From assembly GCA_947501115.1 (NCBI GenBank), contig CANMVX010000021.1:1-64000 (forward strand): a stretch of DNA of 64,000 nt, read 5' to 3'. The translations under genes and the position numbers were made by a program. Positions 47,477-56,158 of this stretch are shown here, one piece after another. How positions within the stretch are numbered: position 1 is the first letter of the stretch; each line of letters starts with the position of its first letter. The notes below the pieces were generated by a model. It did no database searches, had not been told where the DNA came from, and saw nothing but the letters and a program-made list of their open reading frames with translations. This DNA comes from Haliscomenobacteraceae bacterium. Its GTDB lineage: Bacteria > Bacteroidota > Bacteroidia > Chitinophagales > Saprospiraceae.

Positions 47477-48214
47477 ATGAAAAGGTCGATTTCCCTATTA
47501 TCTTTTGTGTTAAGTTCGTTATTACTTACCTCCTCTTGTAATTCCTCCAACACAACAGGAGGAATAAATTTCCAATTGAATGCACCGGAATTTTCCGAAA
47601 AAATAGCAAGTACACCTGGTGGTGTTGTCTTAGATGTTAGGACACCTGGAGAGTTTGAACAAGGACACATAGCCAATGCAACAAATATTAGTTGGAATGA
47701 TCCGACTTTCGATGGTAAAATTAATAACATTCCAAAAACAACCCCAATATTCATTTACTGCCTAAGTGGCAGCAGAAGTATGTCTGCGGCTAATTTTATG
47801 CGAAATAATGGTTATTCAAATGTTTATGAATTAATGGGTGGTATCATGAAATGGTCTGCCGCTAATCTGCCAATTACCACCGATAGTTCGGTGAAAAAAG
47901 TAGCTGGTATGGACTTAGCTTCTTTCAAAGAGCTAACCAAAGGAGATAAAATAGTTTTAGTCGATTTTTATGCAGACTGGTGCCTTCCATGTAAAAAAAT
48001 GGAGCCTTTCTTAAATGAAATAGCTAATGAAAAAAAGGAAAAGGTAACCTTGATCCGTATAAATGCTGACGAGCAAAGTGAATTATGTAAAAGTTTAAAA
48101 ATTGACGCTCTACCCTATTTACAATTATACAAAAACGAGGAATTAATGTGGGAAAAAGTAGGATTTATTGATAAAATGGGCATTGAAAAAGAAATTGACC
48201 TAATAAAATTTTGA
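47477..48214 (+). CDS. Rhodanese-thioredoxin fusion lipoprotein
   Basis: The product has 245 residues. The lipobox LLTSSC gives Cys21. A rhodanese domain covers about 35-132 with active-site loop YCLSGSRS (Cys95). A thioredoxin domain covers about 145-245 with WCLPC (Cys169, Cys172) and the cis-proline region DALPYLQLY. Both catalytic cysteine sets are intact. In the periplasm the protein could pass sulfane sulfur from rhodanese Cys to the thioredoxin dithiol, or reduce persulfides. A perfect inverted repeat follows the gene. Confidence 0.9.
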   Translation: MKRSISLLSFVLSSLLLTSSCNSSNTTGGINFQLNAPEFSEKIASTPGGVVLDVRTPGEFEQGHIANATNISWNDPTFDGKINNIPKTTPIFIYCLSGSRSMSAANFMRNNGYSNVYELMGGIMKWSAANLPITTDSSVKKVAGMDLASFKELTKGDKIVLVDFYADWCLPCKKMEPFLNEIANEKKEKVTLIRINADEQSELCKSLKIDALPYLQLYKNEELMWEKVGFIDKMGIEKEIDLIKF

Positions 48215-48236
48215 TATTTATTACCTTAAAGATATT

Positions 48237-48300
48237 TTAAAATGAGTATATTGTTCTGCCTTTTAACAAAAGGGCATCAAAAACAATATACTCATTTTAA
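48237..48300. repeat. 19-bp perfect inverted repeat with nested hairpin
   Basis: TTAAAATGAGTATATTGTT (48237-48255) is matched exactly by its reverse complement at 48282-48300. The 26-base interior folds again (TGCCTTTT with AAAAGGGCA around a short loop). T runs follow on both strands, so it can serve as a two-way terminator. It occupies most of the 95 bp between the rhodanese-thioredoxin and transporter genes, ending 9 bp before the latter's ATG. Confidence 0.9.
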
Positions 48301-48309
48301 TTTATTCTT

Positions 48310-49161
48310 ATGCAATCAAGTGTATTATCCGTCGTCCTGTTACCATTAGGATTAGCTATCATAATGATGGGCTTAGGTTTATCTCTCACCATTGCCGATT
48401 TCAAAAGAATAATAACCTATCCGAAAGCCATTATCATTGGCTTGTTTTGTCAGATGATAATCCTTCCCTTCATTTGCTATTTCATAGCGGTAGGATTTAA
48501 ATTATCTCCTGAATTAGCGGTCGGACTCATGTTACTTGCGGCGGCACCCGGTGGCCCAACCTCTAACCTTTTTTCCCATGTAGCAAAAGGAGACGTAGCA
48601 TTAAATGTCTCATTAACCGCAATAAATAGTCTATTATCTGTCTTTTCCATTAGTCTTATCGTAAATATTTCCATAGCTACCTTCATGGCAACGGGGGATG
48701 TAATTCCTCTACAGTTTAAAAAAATCATGGAAGTGTGCCTCATTGTTTTAGGTCCTGTCTCCATTGGTATGTTAATAAGGTCAAAAGCACCAAAGATTGC
48801 AGAAAAACTAAATAAACCAGTTAAAATAGCTTCTGCCGTTTTTCTGGCTATCATTATCATTCTTACTCTTTATAGCGAAAAAGAAAAATTACCGCTTTAT
48901 TTCTCCCTGGTAGGCATCCCCGCTTTACTTTTCAATATTTTGTGCATGGCTATCGGTTATTATATACCCAGATTGTTTTCTCTTGAAAAATCTCAAGCCA
49001 TAGCCATCGGTATGGAAATTGGTATTCACAATGGGACTTTAGCCATATTCATTGCCTTAAGCGTCATTGGAAATAATATAATGGCCACTCCGGCGGCTAT
49101 TTATAGCTTATTCATGTTTTTCACTGCCGCCATTTTTGGCGTATTAGTTAATAAATTTTAG
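48310..49161 (+). CDS. Bile acid:sodium symporter (BASS) family transporter
   Basis: The product has 283 residues with nine to ten membrane helices. Family stretches include LIIMMGLGLSLTIADFKRI-like opening helices, GLMLLAAAPGGPTSNLFSHVAKGDVALNVSLTAI with the crossover prolines/glycines, and a late GIHNGTLAIFIA. The family carries organic anions such as sulfonated or carboxylated acids with sodium. The substrate is unknown here. The start codon is 10 bp from a large hairpin that could limit upstream transcription into this gene. Confidence 0.92.
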   Translation: MQSSVLSVVLLPLGLAIIMMGLGLSLTIADFKRIITYPKAIIIGLFCQMIILPFICYFIAVGFKLSPELAVGLMLLAAAPGGPTSNLFSHVAKGDVALNVSLTAINSLLSVFSISLIVNISIATFMATGDVIPLQFKKIMEVCLIVLGPVSIGMLIRSKAPKIAEKLNKPVKIASAVFLAIIIILTLYSEKEKLPLYFSLVGIPALLFNILCMAIGYYIPRLFSLEKSQAIAIGMEIGIHNGTLAIFIALSVIGNNIMATPAAIYSLFMFFTAAIFGVLVNKF

Positions 49162-49253
49162 ACTTTTCATTAATTTTTTTAATTTATACATTAAATTAAT
49201 TATTAAATCTACTAATTCTATAGGATTTATATATTTTTGCAATAAAAAAAGAT

Positions 49254-49889
49254 ATGAGTTTACAATTAGGTGATATAGCTCCAAACTTCAATGCTTCAAC
49301 AACTGTTGGTGACATTGACTTCCATGAATATTTAGGTGATAGCTGGGGGGTATTATTCTCACATCCTGCAGATTTCACACCAGTATGTACTACTGAACTT
49401 GGACGAACAGCCAAACTTAAAGGCGAATTTTCTAAGAGAAATGTAAAAGTTTTGGCTGTGAGTGTAGATTCATTAGTTAAACATCATCATTGGGTTGAAG
49501 ATATCAATCAAACACAACAATGTGAAGTTGATTTTCCAATTATTGCAGATGAAAACAGGGTTGTTGCCAATTTGTATGGGATGATTCATCCCAATGCTTC
49601 TGAAACTTTTACTGTGCGGTCTTTATTTGTTATAGGACCAGATAAAAAGGTTAAACTTACAATTACCTACCCAGCTTCTACCGGTAGGAATTTTAATGAA
49701 GTATTAAGAGTAATAGATTCATTGCAACTGACAGCTAATTATAGTGTGGCAACACCTGCAGATTGGAATGAAGGCGAAAAAGTAATAGTAGTGCCCTCTA
49801 TAACTACAGAAGATGCCCTTTTGAAATTTCCAAAAGGTGTAGATGTAATTAAGCCCTATCTAAGATATACACCACAACCAAATCTTTAA
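49254..49889 (+). CDS. 1-Cys peroxiredoxin (Prx6 group)
   Basis: The product has 211 residues. The peroxidatic cysteine is Cys45 in HPADFTPVCTTE. The long C-terminal domain (TVRSLFVIGPDKKVKLTITYPASTGRN, ending near KPYLRYTPQ) is typical of Prx6. It reduces peroxides in the cytosol using external thiol donors. A TATTTTTG box at 49232-49239 lies 14 bp upstream of the ATG, consistent with the phylum's -7 element, but no matching -33 was found, so the promoter call is weak. Confidence 0.95.
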   Translation: MSLQLGDIAPNFNASTTVGDIDFHEYLGDSWGVLFSHPADFTPVCTTELGRTAKLKGEFSKRNVKVLAVSVDSLVKHHHWVEDINQTQQCEVDFPIIADENRVVANLYGMIHPNASETFTVRSLFVIGPDKKVKLTITYPASTGRNFNEVLRVIDSLQLTANYSVATPADWNEGEKVIVVPSITTEDALLKFPKGVDVIKPYLRYTPQPNL

Positions 49890-49899
49890 TCACTAGATT

Positions 49900-50265
49900 T
49901 TATTCCACCTTATTATAAACTTCCATTTTAAAGGCAGGCGTGCAAAAACACAGGAACACAAGATCTTCTGTTCCTGTGTTTTTAATGTGTTGGGGCGTAT
50001 TCTTGGGAATATTGACAGTTTCTCCCCGTTGAACCTCCCCTATACTTTGGCTATTCAGATACATTTCCCCCATTCCCGCTAAAATATAATACCATTCATC
50101 TGTGTCTGACAACAAATGATTTTCAGTTACCATACCGGGTTTAACTGTAGCCTTGGCAATGGAACCATCTGAATGATTCACTTCATTAAAGAGCTCATTA
50201 ATAAAACATCCTTCTCCTGAAAAATATGTTTTTGCAGGATCTTCTTTAAAAACAGCTTTATTCAT
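49900..50265 (-). CDS. Small cupin-domain protein
   Basis: The product has 121 residues from ATG 50265 (MNKAVFKED), the start after a weak purine-rich stretch; a longer reading adds 17 residues with no match. A single cupin barrel is visible: VKPGMVTENHLLSDTDEWYYILAGMGEMYLN is cupin motif 1, and NIPKNTPQHIKNTGTEDLVFLCFCTPAF is motif 2. The metal-ligand His and Glu in motif 1 are present. The substrate is unknown. It is divergent from the serine-hydrolase fusion and convergent with the peroxiredoxin, 10 bp apart. Confidence 0.82.
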   Translation of the reverse strand: MNKAVFKEDPAKTYFSGEGCFINELFNEVNHSDGSIAKATVKPGMVTENHLLSDTDEWYYILAGMGEMYLNSQSIGEVQRGETVNIPKNTPQHIKNTGTEDLVFLCFCTPAFKMEVYNKVE

Positions 50266-50315
50266 TTTTTCTTGTTTTTGAAAATTAATATTTGTTAATT
50301 TTGAATAAAACGGCA

Positions 50316-52844
50316 ATGAAAAATCTTTCCACCTTATCCTTGTTTATTATTGGTCTTTTATCTTTCCACTGCCTGGCTGCACAAGATAATCACAGATTAA
50401 CCTCATTAAATAAAGTAGTAGATACCCTTTTACAAAGAAATGAATTTAATGGTACCCTGTTATATGCAGTAAATGGAAAAATACAGTATGAAAAATCATT
50501 TGGGAACCTTAGTTTATCCGATAAAACGCCTATAGACAAGTCTTCCAGTTTTAATCTGGCTTCATTAACCAAACAATTCATTGGTCTGTTAGCATTAAAA
50601 GTAAAAGAAAAATATCCCTTTAGCCTGGATGATCAGATACAGAAACACCTCCTTTCATTTCCTTATGCAAACATAAAAATAAAACATCTGCTATATCATA
50701 CGTCTGGACTTCAAGAATATTTTTATTGGGCAGAAAATCAAACTGGACCTTTGGATACCATTGAAAACAATGATGTCCTGGCATTTTTAGTCAATCAAAA
50801 GCCCGCCTTATTATTCACACCAGGATCAAAATTTCAATATTGTAACACCGGCTTTATCATTATGACGCTGGTTTTGGAAAAAATAACTGCAAAGCCAGTC
50901 AATGAATTAATGGATCAATTTTTAATCCAACCCTTGAACCTGACAAATACAAAAATTCATACCATTAATACTTATCATTCCTTTCCAAATAGGGTGAAAG
51001 GATTTAAAGAGGAAAATGGAAAATTAGTGCAAAATGATTTGTATCGGATAGACGGTGTGTTTGGTGACGGAAATTTATATTCTTCCGCAAATGATTTATT
51101 AAAATGGACAGAGGCCTGGAAAAGGGAATTCTTAAAAGCTAAAAACAACCTGGTGGATGCCTTCCAACCTACTGTTTTAAATAATGGAAAATTATCAAAT
51201 TATGGATTTGGTTTTCAGATAGATACCCTAAATATACAATACTCCCACACTGGATCATGGGTTGGATTTTATAATTATATGGCGACCAATTTGAAATCAA
51301 AGGAAACCATCATTCTATTAACGAATAATTCAAATCCTACCGCGTCCAGAGCTATTCAACAATGGTTTAATCATAAAACAGTTGAATTTCAAAAAAGCAC
51401 ATTGATAACCAATGTTCGAATTATTGATGGTACAGGTCTACCCGAAAGAAAAGGTTCTCTCAGGATTAAAGGGAATAAAATAGTGGAAATGGGTCTGTTG
51501 AATCCATACATTGGTGAAGAAGTGATAGACGGGCAAGACAATATATTAGCACCTGGATTCATTGATACTCACAGTCATCATGAAGGTGGATTAGAAGAAA
51601 ATCTGGAAGCCCTACCTGTTTTAAGTCAGGGAATTACCACCATTTGTATTGGACAAGATGGCTTTAGCCAACCCATGGATTCTCTGAAAAGCAGATATGC
51701 ACAGCATAAGCCTGCCATTAATTTACTTAGTTACACTGGACATGCCAGTTTGAGAATCAAACAAATGGGATTAAGGGGATTATTTAGAACTGCCTCCGAT
51801 AAAGAGGTAGAAGGTATGAAACTGGATCTGGAAAATGAACTAAAAAAAGGCTCCTTTGGCATTTCCACCGGTCTGGAATACGAGGAAGGCTTTTTCTCAA
51901 ATAAAAATGAGGTCCTTTCTTTAGCTCAAATAGCAGCAAAATATAAGGCCAGATATATGAGCCATATAAGAAGCGAGGATATTCAAATTGAGAATGCGAT
52001 AGAGGAAATTATACAAATTGGAGCCCAGGTTAATCTGCCAGTTCAAATTTCACATATAAAAATTGCACAGAAAAGTAAGTGGGGAAATGCCCCTCAGATC
52101 ATCCAGCAACTGCAAGCAGCAAGGCAAAAGGGAGTCAAAATCAGTGCAGATATTTATCCTTATACCTATTGGCAATCGACCTTAAGAGTATTATTTCCAA
52201 ACAGAGATTATGATAATCCTGCCGCGGCTGAATTTGCGGTTAATCAATTATTTGATCCCAGCGAAAGTATCTTATTACGCTTTGCTCCTAACAAGGATTA
52301 TGTCGGAAAAACAATTTCCCAAATTGCTGAAATAAAAAAGTCAACAGATGCTGAAACCTTACAACGATTGGTAGCGGATGCCTCCCTTTTTGAGGAAAAT
52401 AACCCCGATTATTCCGGCTCCATTGAAGGAATAATGGGTAAGGCGATGTCAGAAGAGGATCTGAAAACCTTTTTATCCTGGCCATTTACCAATGTCTGTT
52501 CTGATGGAGGATTTACAGGTCACCCACGTGGAAGAGGTGCATTTCCCAGAATAATTTCAAATTATGTAAGAAATCAGCCTTTACTCACTTTACCAACAGC
52601 CATTTACAAAATGACAGGCCTTTGTGCTGAAAACCTGGGATTAACTGATCGAGGCGTTCTAACATCGGGAAATTTTGCGGATATGGTTCTTTTTAACCCT
52701 GCCATTATTCAAGATAAAGCAACCATTACTCAACCTCAAGCACTGAGTGAAGGTATATTACAAGTTTGGGTAAATGGTATTTCCGTTTATAAAGACGGTA
52801 AATCTACTCATCAATATCCAGGCATAATTATAACCAGAAATTAA
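50316..52844 (+). CDS. Serine beta-lactamase-like hydrolase fused to D-aminoacylase
   Basis: The product has about 842 residues from the ATG at 50316 (a TTG 24 bp upstream is less likely and would extend into the divergent promoter). The signal peptide ends near FHCLAAQ. Residues 30-355 are a class C-type serine hydrolase: SLTK (83-86), YCN (175-177) and HTG (311-313). Residues 363-842 are an N-acyl-D-amino-acid deacylase of the amidohydrolase superfamily: VRIIDGTG, the metal DTHSHH (His419, His421), then GISTGLEY and the terminal SGNFADMVLFNP. This is a periplasmic two-enzyme chain probably acting on D-amino-acid peptides such as peptidoglycan fragments. Confidence 0.93.
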   Translation: MKNLSTLSLFIIGLLSFHCLAAQDNHRLTSLNKVVDTLLQRNEFNGTLLYAVNGKIQYEKSFGNLSLSDKTPIDKSSSFNLASLTKQFIGLLALKVKEKYPFSLDDQIQKHLLSFPYANIKIKHLLYHTSGLQEYFYWAENQTGPLDTIENNDVLAFLVNQKPALLFTPGSKFQYCNTGFIIMTLVLEKITAKPVNELMDQFLIQPLNLTNTKIHTINTYHSFPNRVKGFKEENGKLVQNDLYRIDGVFGDGNLYSSANDLLKWTEAWKREFLKAKNNLVDAFQPTVLNNGKLSNYGFGFQIDTLNIQYSHTGSWVGFYNYMATNLKSKETIILLTNNSNPTASRAIQQWFNHKTVEFQKSTLITNVRIIDGTGLPERKGSLRIKGNKIVEMGLLNPYIGEEVIDGQDNILAPGFIDTHSHHEGGLEENLEALPVLSQGITTICIGQDGFSQPMDSLKSRYAQHKPAINLLSYTGHASLRIKQMGLRGLFRTASDKEVEGMKLDLENELKKGSFGISTGLEYEEGFFSNKNEVLSLAQIAAKYKARYMSHIRSEDIQIENAIEEIIQIGAQVNLPVQISHIKIAQKSKWGNAPQIIQQLQAARQKGVKISADIYPYTYWQSTLRVLFPNRDYDNPAAAEFAVNQLFDPSESILLRFAPNKDYVGKTISQIAEIKKSTDAETLQRLVADASLFEENNPDYSGSIEGIMGKAMSEEDLKTFLSWPFTNVCSDGGFTGHPRGRGAFPRIISNYVRNQPLLTLPTAIYKMTGLCAENLGLTDRGVLTSGNFADMVLFNPAIIQDKATITQPQALSEGILQVWVNGISVYKDGKSTHQYPGIIITRN

Positions 52845-53353
52845 TGGAACCTTTACTAACGGAACGATTAATATTAAGATCTTTTTCATTAGACAATGCG
52901 AAGGATATATATGAATTAAACGGTGATCCTGATGTCCTGAAATATACCGGGGATAAACCCTTTGGCAGCATCGAAGAAGCGAGGGAATTTATTTCAAATT
53001 ATAATCATTTTGAAAAATGGAAAAGAGGCCGTTGGGGCGTATTTCTTCGTGAAAAAAATACATTTATTGGTTGGTGTGGACTTAAATACCATGAAGATAC
53101 CGGGGAAACGGATTTAGGTTATCGTTTTAAAAAAGTATACTGGGGAAAAGGATATGGTACTGAAGCGGCCAGCATTTGTATAAAAGATGGCTTTACCAGA
53201 CTTCATTTACAGCGAATATATGCAGAAGCTTATGCTGAAAATATTGGGTCAATAAGGATAATGGAAAAGGTAGGCATGAAGTTCCTAAAAGATATCATAT
53301 TAGAGGACGCACCAGGCAAGGTCTATGAAATGCTAAAAACAAATTACAAATAA
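52844..53353 (+). CDS. GNAT family N-acetyltransferase (RimJ/RimL type)
   Basis: The product has 169 residues. It begins LLTERLILRSFSLDNAKDIYEL, typical of the RimJ/RimL branch, and has the acetyl-CoA loop GLKYHEDTGETDLGYRFKK then YWGKGYGTEAA and the late IGSIRIMEKVGMKF. The TAATG junction with the fusion gene upstream means translational coupling, so a joint job in D-amino-acid or peptide metabolism is possible but unproved. The acceptor is unknown. Confidence 0.9.
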   Translation: MEPLLTERLILRSFSLDNAKDIYELNGDPDVLKYTGDKPFGSIEEAREFISNYNHFEKWKRGRWGVFLREKNTFIGWCGLKYHEDTGETDLGYRFKKVYWGKGYGTEAASICIKDGFTRLHLQRIYAEAYAENIGSIRIMEKVGMKFLKDIILEDAPGKVYEMLKTNYK

Positions 53354-53456
53354 AGGAGGTCATACCTTTGGGAACTTAAAAAAAAGTTATTACTTTAGAT
53401 AAGCTATTTACAGATAGCCAAATATAATTCTGTAAACATCAAAAACCTTAGTTAAA

Positions 53457-54914
53457 ATGCGAAAAAGCAAAAAGGCAGAAGAGTCCCGCCGGTCCTTTTT
53501 AAAAAAAGGAGTGGTAGCTTCCTCTTTTTTTATTGTTCCCAGATATGTTTTGGGTGGAACGGGTTACACAGCACCCAGTGACCGATTAAACATTGCCGCC
53601 ATTGGCGCAGGAGGAAAAGGCTCCAGTGATATTTTCAATGCCTCGGTAAAAGGTAGAGAAAGAATTGCCGCCTTATGTGACGTAGATTTTTCGGGTAGTG
53701 CAAAAAAATCTGTCGCTAACTTTCCAGATGCCAAATTATACAAAGATTATCGGGTTATGCTCGATGAGATGAAAGATATTGATGCTGTAACCATTTCAAC
53801 ACCAGATCATTCCCATGGGCCAGCGGCCATGTATGCCATGCAAAGAGGTAAACATGTTTATGTGCAAAAACCTATGGCTCATAATATTAGAGAAACAAGA
53901 ATTATGACTGAGTTTGCGCGTAACAATAAAATTGTTACCCAGATGGGAAATCAGGGTGGATCAAATCCACTCCTTGATTTAGTCAAAAAATGGGTTGATT
54001 CCGGCGTCATTGGAAAAGTAGCCAAAGTACAGGTTTGGACGAACAGACCTGTATGGCCGCAGGGAGTACCTTTACAGGCTCCAGATGAAAGTAAAAAACC
54101 GGCTGATCTGGACTGGAATTTATGGCTGGGACCAGGAAAAGAGACCGCTTATGTTCCTAATATGCACCCTTTCAATTGGAGAGGTTGGTGGGAATACGGA
54201 ACAGGAGCCTTAGGTGATGTTGGTTGCCATTTAATTGATATTCCATTTAGAACCCTTGGACTTAAATATCCAACGGATGCTGAGTGCAGTGTTGCTTCCG
54301 TTTTCAGTAAAATGTGGAATGCAGATTATAATCCTGAAGGATGTCCTCCCTCCTCGTTTATTACCCTTCATTTTGCACCAACAACTAAAAATGATACGAA
54401 ATTAGAATTAACATGGAGTGATGGAGGCATTAGACCTGCGCATCCAGAAATAATTCCTGAAAATATGGATATTGGCGGAACAGATAGTGCAAATGGGGTT
54501 CTTATGATTGGTGAAAAAGGTATCATTTCTACCAATATCAATGATAGCTCACCAATGATGCCGAAATTGTTCCTTTATGACGGTACCCAAGAATTTGGTC
54601 CAAATGCTGCCGATGTGGTAGAATCTGAATATGGCCATCAGCGTAAATGGGTGGAGGCTTGTAAAGCTGGCTTCAATAGCGCTGAGCACAAGGCACTTAC
54701 CTCATCATTTGATTATGCCGGTCCAATGACAGAAACCGTTCTCATGGGTAATCTGGCTATAAGAAGCTATAATCTTAGAAAAGAGGTAAATGGTAAAATG
54801 CAGTTTTATGGCAGAAGAAAGTTACTTTGGGATGGTGCAAATATGAAAATCACCAATTTCGAAGATGCCAACCAATTTGTTGGCAGAGAATATAGAAAAG
54901 GCTGGGAAATGTAA
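53457..54914 (+). CDS. Tat-exported Gfo/Idh/MocA family oxidoreductase
   Basis: The product has 485 residues. The Tat signal is SRRSFLK (10-16) followed by a hydrophobic core ending near VLGGTG. The Rossmann loop is AAIGAGGKGSSD (48-58). The catalytic region is VQKPMAHNI, the equivalent of the usual EKP with Glu replaced by Gln; the C-terminal beta-sheet domain has WLGPGKETAYVP and NWRGWWEYGTGALGDVGCH. Such periplasmic enzymes oxidise or reduce sugars and often pair with DUF1080 proteins in Bacteroidota. A strong terminator follows. Confidence 0.92.
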   Translation: MRKSKKAEESRRSFLKKGVVASSFFIVPRYVLGGTGYTAPSDRLNIAAIGAGGKGSSDIFNASVKGRERIAALCDVDFSGSAKKSVANFPDAKLYKDYRVMLDEMKDIDAVTISTPDHSHGPAAMYAMQRGKHVYVQKPMAHNIRETRIMTEFARNNKIVTQMGNQGGSNPLLDLVKKWVDSGVIGKVAKVQVWTNRPVWPQGVPLQAPDESKKPADLDWNLWLGPGKETAYVPNMHPFNWRGWWEYGTGALGDVGCHLIDIPFRTLGLKYPTDAECSVASVFSKMWNADYNPEGCPPSSFITLHFAPTTKNDTKLELTWSDGGIRPAHPEIIPENMDIGGTDSANGVLMIGEKGIISTNINDSSPMMPKLFLYDGTQEFGPNAADVVESEYGHQRKWVEACKAGFNSAEHKALTSSFDYAGPMTETVLMGNLAIRSYNLRKEVNGKMQFYGRRKLLWDGANMKITNFEDANQFVGREYRKGWEM

Positions 54915-54939
54915 TCCCCTTTTTGAAATGTAAATTTTA

Positions 54940-54977
54940 AAAGCCGCAGTATTTATAACATATTGCGGCTTTTTTTT
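54940..54977 (+). terminator. Intrinsic terminator after the Gfo/Idh/MocA gene
   Basis: AAAGCCGCAGTAT (54940-54952) pairs with ATATTGCGGCTTT (54960-54972), one G-T pair, 7-base loop, followed by a run of T. It marks the boundary between ordinary chromosome and the repeat-rich accessory region. Confidence 0.88.
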
Positions 54978-55020
54978 AAAATTCAATAGCTTTATTATTA
55001 TTCCCTTAGTTAGGTTGTAT

Positions 55021-55273
55021 CTATTTTCTGAGAAAAGCTTCTATATCCATGTTATGATGTAATATTCTGTCTATGTAAATAATTTCTGATGCTATCTTAT
55101 AAAAAATAATATGTGATTTTACATTTATTCTTCTATGTCCCTTTTTAACAAAATCAATGGATTCACCCATTTCTGAATTATTGCAAATTTCATTTATTAC
55201 TTTAAATATTTCTTCATAATATTTCATCTAAGTCCCTCAAAGCGAGTCGGCTTAATTCAAAGTTGGAAATCAT
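55021..55273 (-). pseudogene. Broken ParE/RelE-type toxin gene
   Basis: Starting at the ATG overlapping the parD stop (ATGA at 55270-55273), the frame gives MISNFELSRLALRDLDEIL and stops at 55214. Another frame, 55021-55227, continues as KYYEEIFKVINEIC, then GHRRINVKSHIIFYK and the final RILHHNMDIEAFL, which is the C-terminal ParE core. About 15 residues of helix 2 (the part between LDEI and KYYEE in ParE proteins) are missing and the frame is lost. The join lies in the near-repeat GAAATATT/GAAGAAATATT, suggesting a slippage deletion. The toxin is almost surely inactive. Confidence 0.85.
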
Positions 55274-55515
55274 TCTTGATATCTTTGATTAAGATCCTTT
55301 AAGTGTTTCATTGGATCAAAGTTGTCAACGTAACCACTCCTCTCTCCAGCTTCAATGGCTTCCCGAAGGATTTTAATTTTTTGTTCTCTTTCATCAACGA
55401 GTCTCAAACCCTCTCTAATTACTTCACTAGCTGAAGAATATCTGCCTGTTTCTATGCTTTTTTCAATGATACGTTCGAAATAATCCCCTAAGGTAACAGA
55501 TGTATTTTTTAACAT
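55270..55515 (-). CDS. parD: ParD-like antitoxin
   Basis: The product has 81 residues. The N-terminal ribbon-helix-helix (SVTLGDYFERIIEKSIETGRYSSASEVIREGLRLV) is the CC2985/ParD type; the tail (MKHLKDLNQRYQE) would fold on ParE. The stop overlaps the toxin ATG by 4 bp, the normal parDE layout. The toxin is broken, so the antitoxin now has no evident target unless it serves another ParE. The start is the ATG before MLKNTSVTLG, 500 bp from the previous operon's terminator. Confidence 0.9.
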   Translation of the reverse strand: MLKNTSVTLGDYFERIIEKSIETGRYSSASEVIREGLRLVDEREQKIKILREAIEAGERSGYVDNFDPMKHLKDLNQRYQE

Positions 55516-56158
55516 ATTTCTTTTTCACAAAAATACCAAAGTTTGGTATTAAAAGCAAGAATTTTTATTTATTGTCTTAGCATGAATGACCTGAAAACAG
55601 TTGAAAAATATAACTAAGAAATTAGAACGGATGATGCCTGATATAAATAAAAAATCATAAGACTCTTAACCAACGATATACTCTCTAATTATCAAATCGT
55701 CTTATTTATATGATGGAAATGGAAACTAATGATTTAAATTCCAATAAAAAAATAAAAATAATCCAGGAATCAAATGAATCACAGTTCAGACTATAATGAT
55801 ATACTCTATGTAAAAAAATATCGAAATATATGAGTAAAAAAGAAATTACCCTTCAAAAAATCCAGCTACCTAATTGAATTGGAGCCATTATTTTGAAATT
55901 CTCAAAGAAGACAACGACTAAAATTGTCTGAACAATGATTTTTCTGATTAAATGATTAATTATTATAGCTGTATTCAAGTCACAAATGCAACTTTACGTT
56001 TTGCAGATTTTTAAATGGTCAACAATAAATATTAACTGGACACAACCAAAAAGGGATTAAAAACGTTCTCGAACACATAATAGACATACTTTACTTTATA
56101 TATAGATATTAAAAACCCAGAGAGGGTCTAATAAATAATAAAAGGAAAAAATCAAAAA
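55516..56158. other. Degenerate intergenic region with DUF1016 remnant
   Basis: This is 643 bp of AT-rich sequence with no open gene. It contains a 58-bp repeat (55755-55812) shared with 59163-59220. At 55877-55918 one frame reads NWSHYFEILKEDND, which matches the conserved WSHY..L segment of DUF1016/YhcG PDDEXK nucleases; stops lie on both sides. Otherwise I see only short stop-filled frames. Confidence 0.6.
55755..55812 (+). repeat. 58-bp direct repeat, copy 1
   Basis: It matches 59163-59220 at 54 of 58 bases by eye (core AATAATCCAGGAATCAAATG, then the ATCACAGTTCAGAC portion). Similarity fades downstream. The two copies flank the M20 pseudogene, RloAB and the hsdR remnant. Confidence 0.85.
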
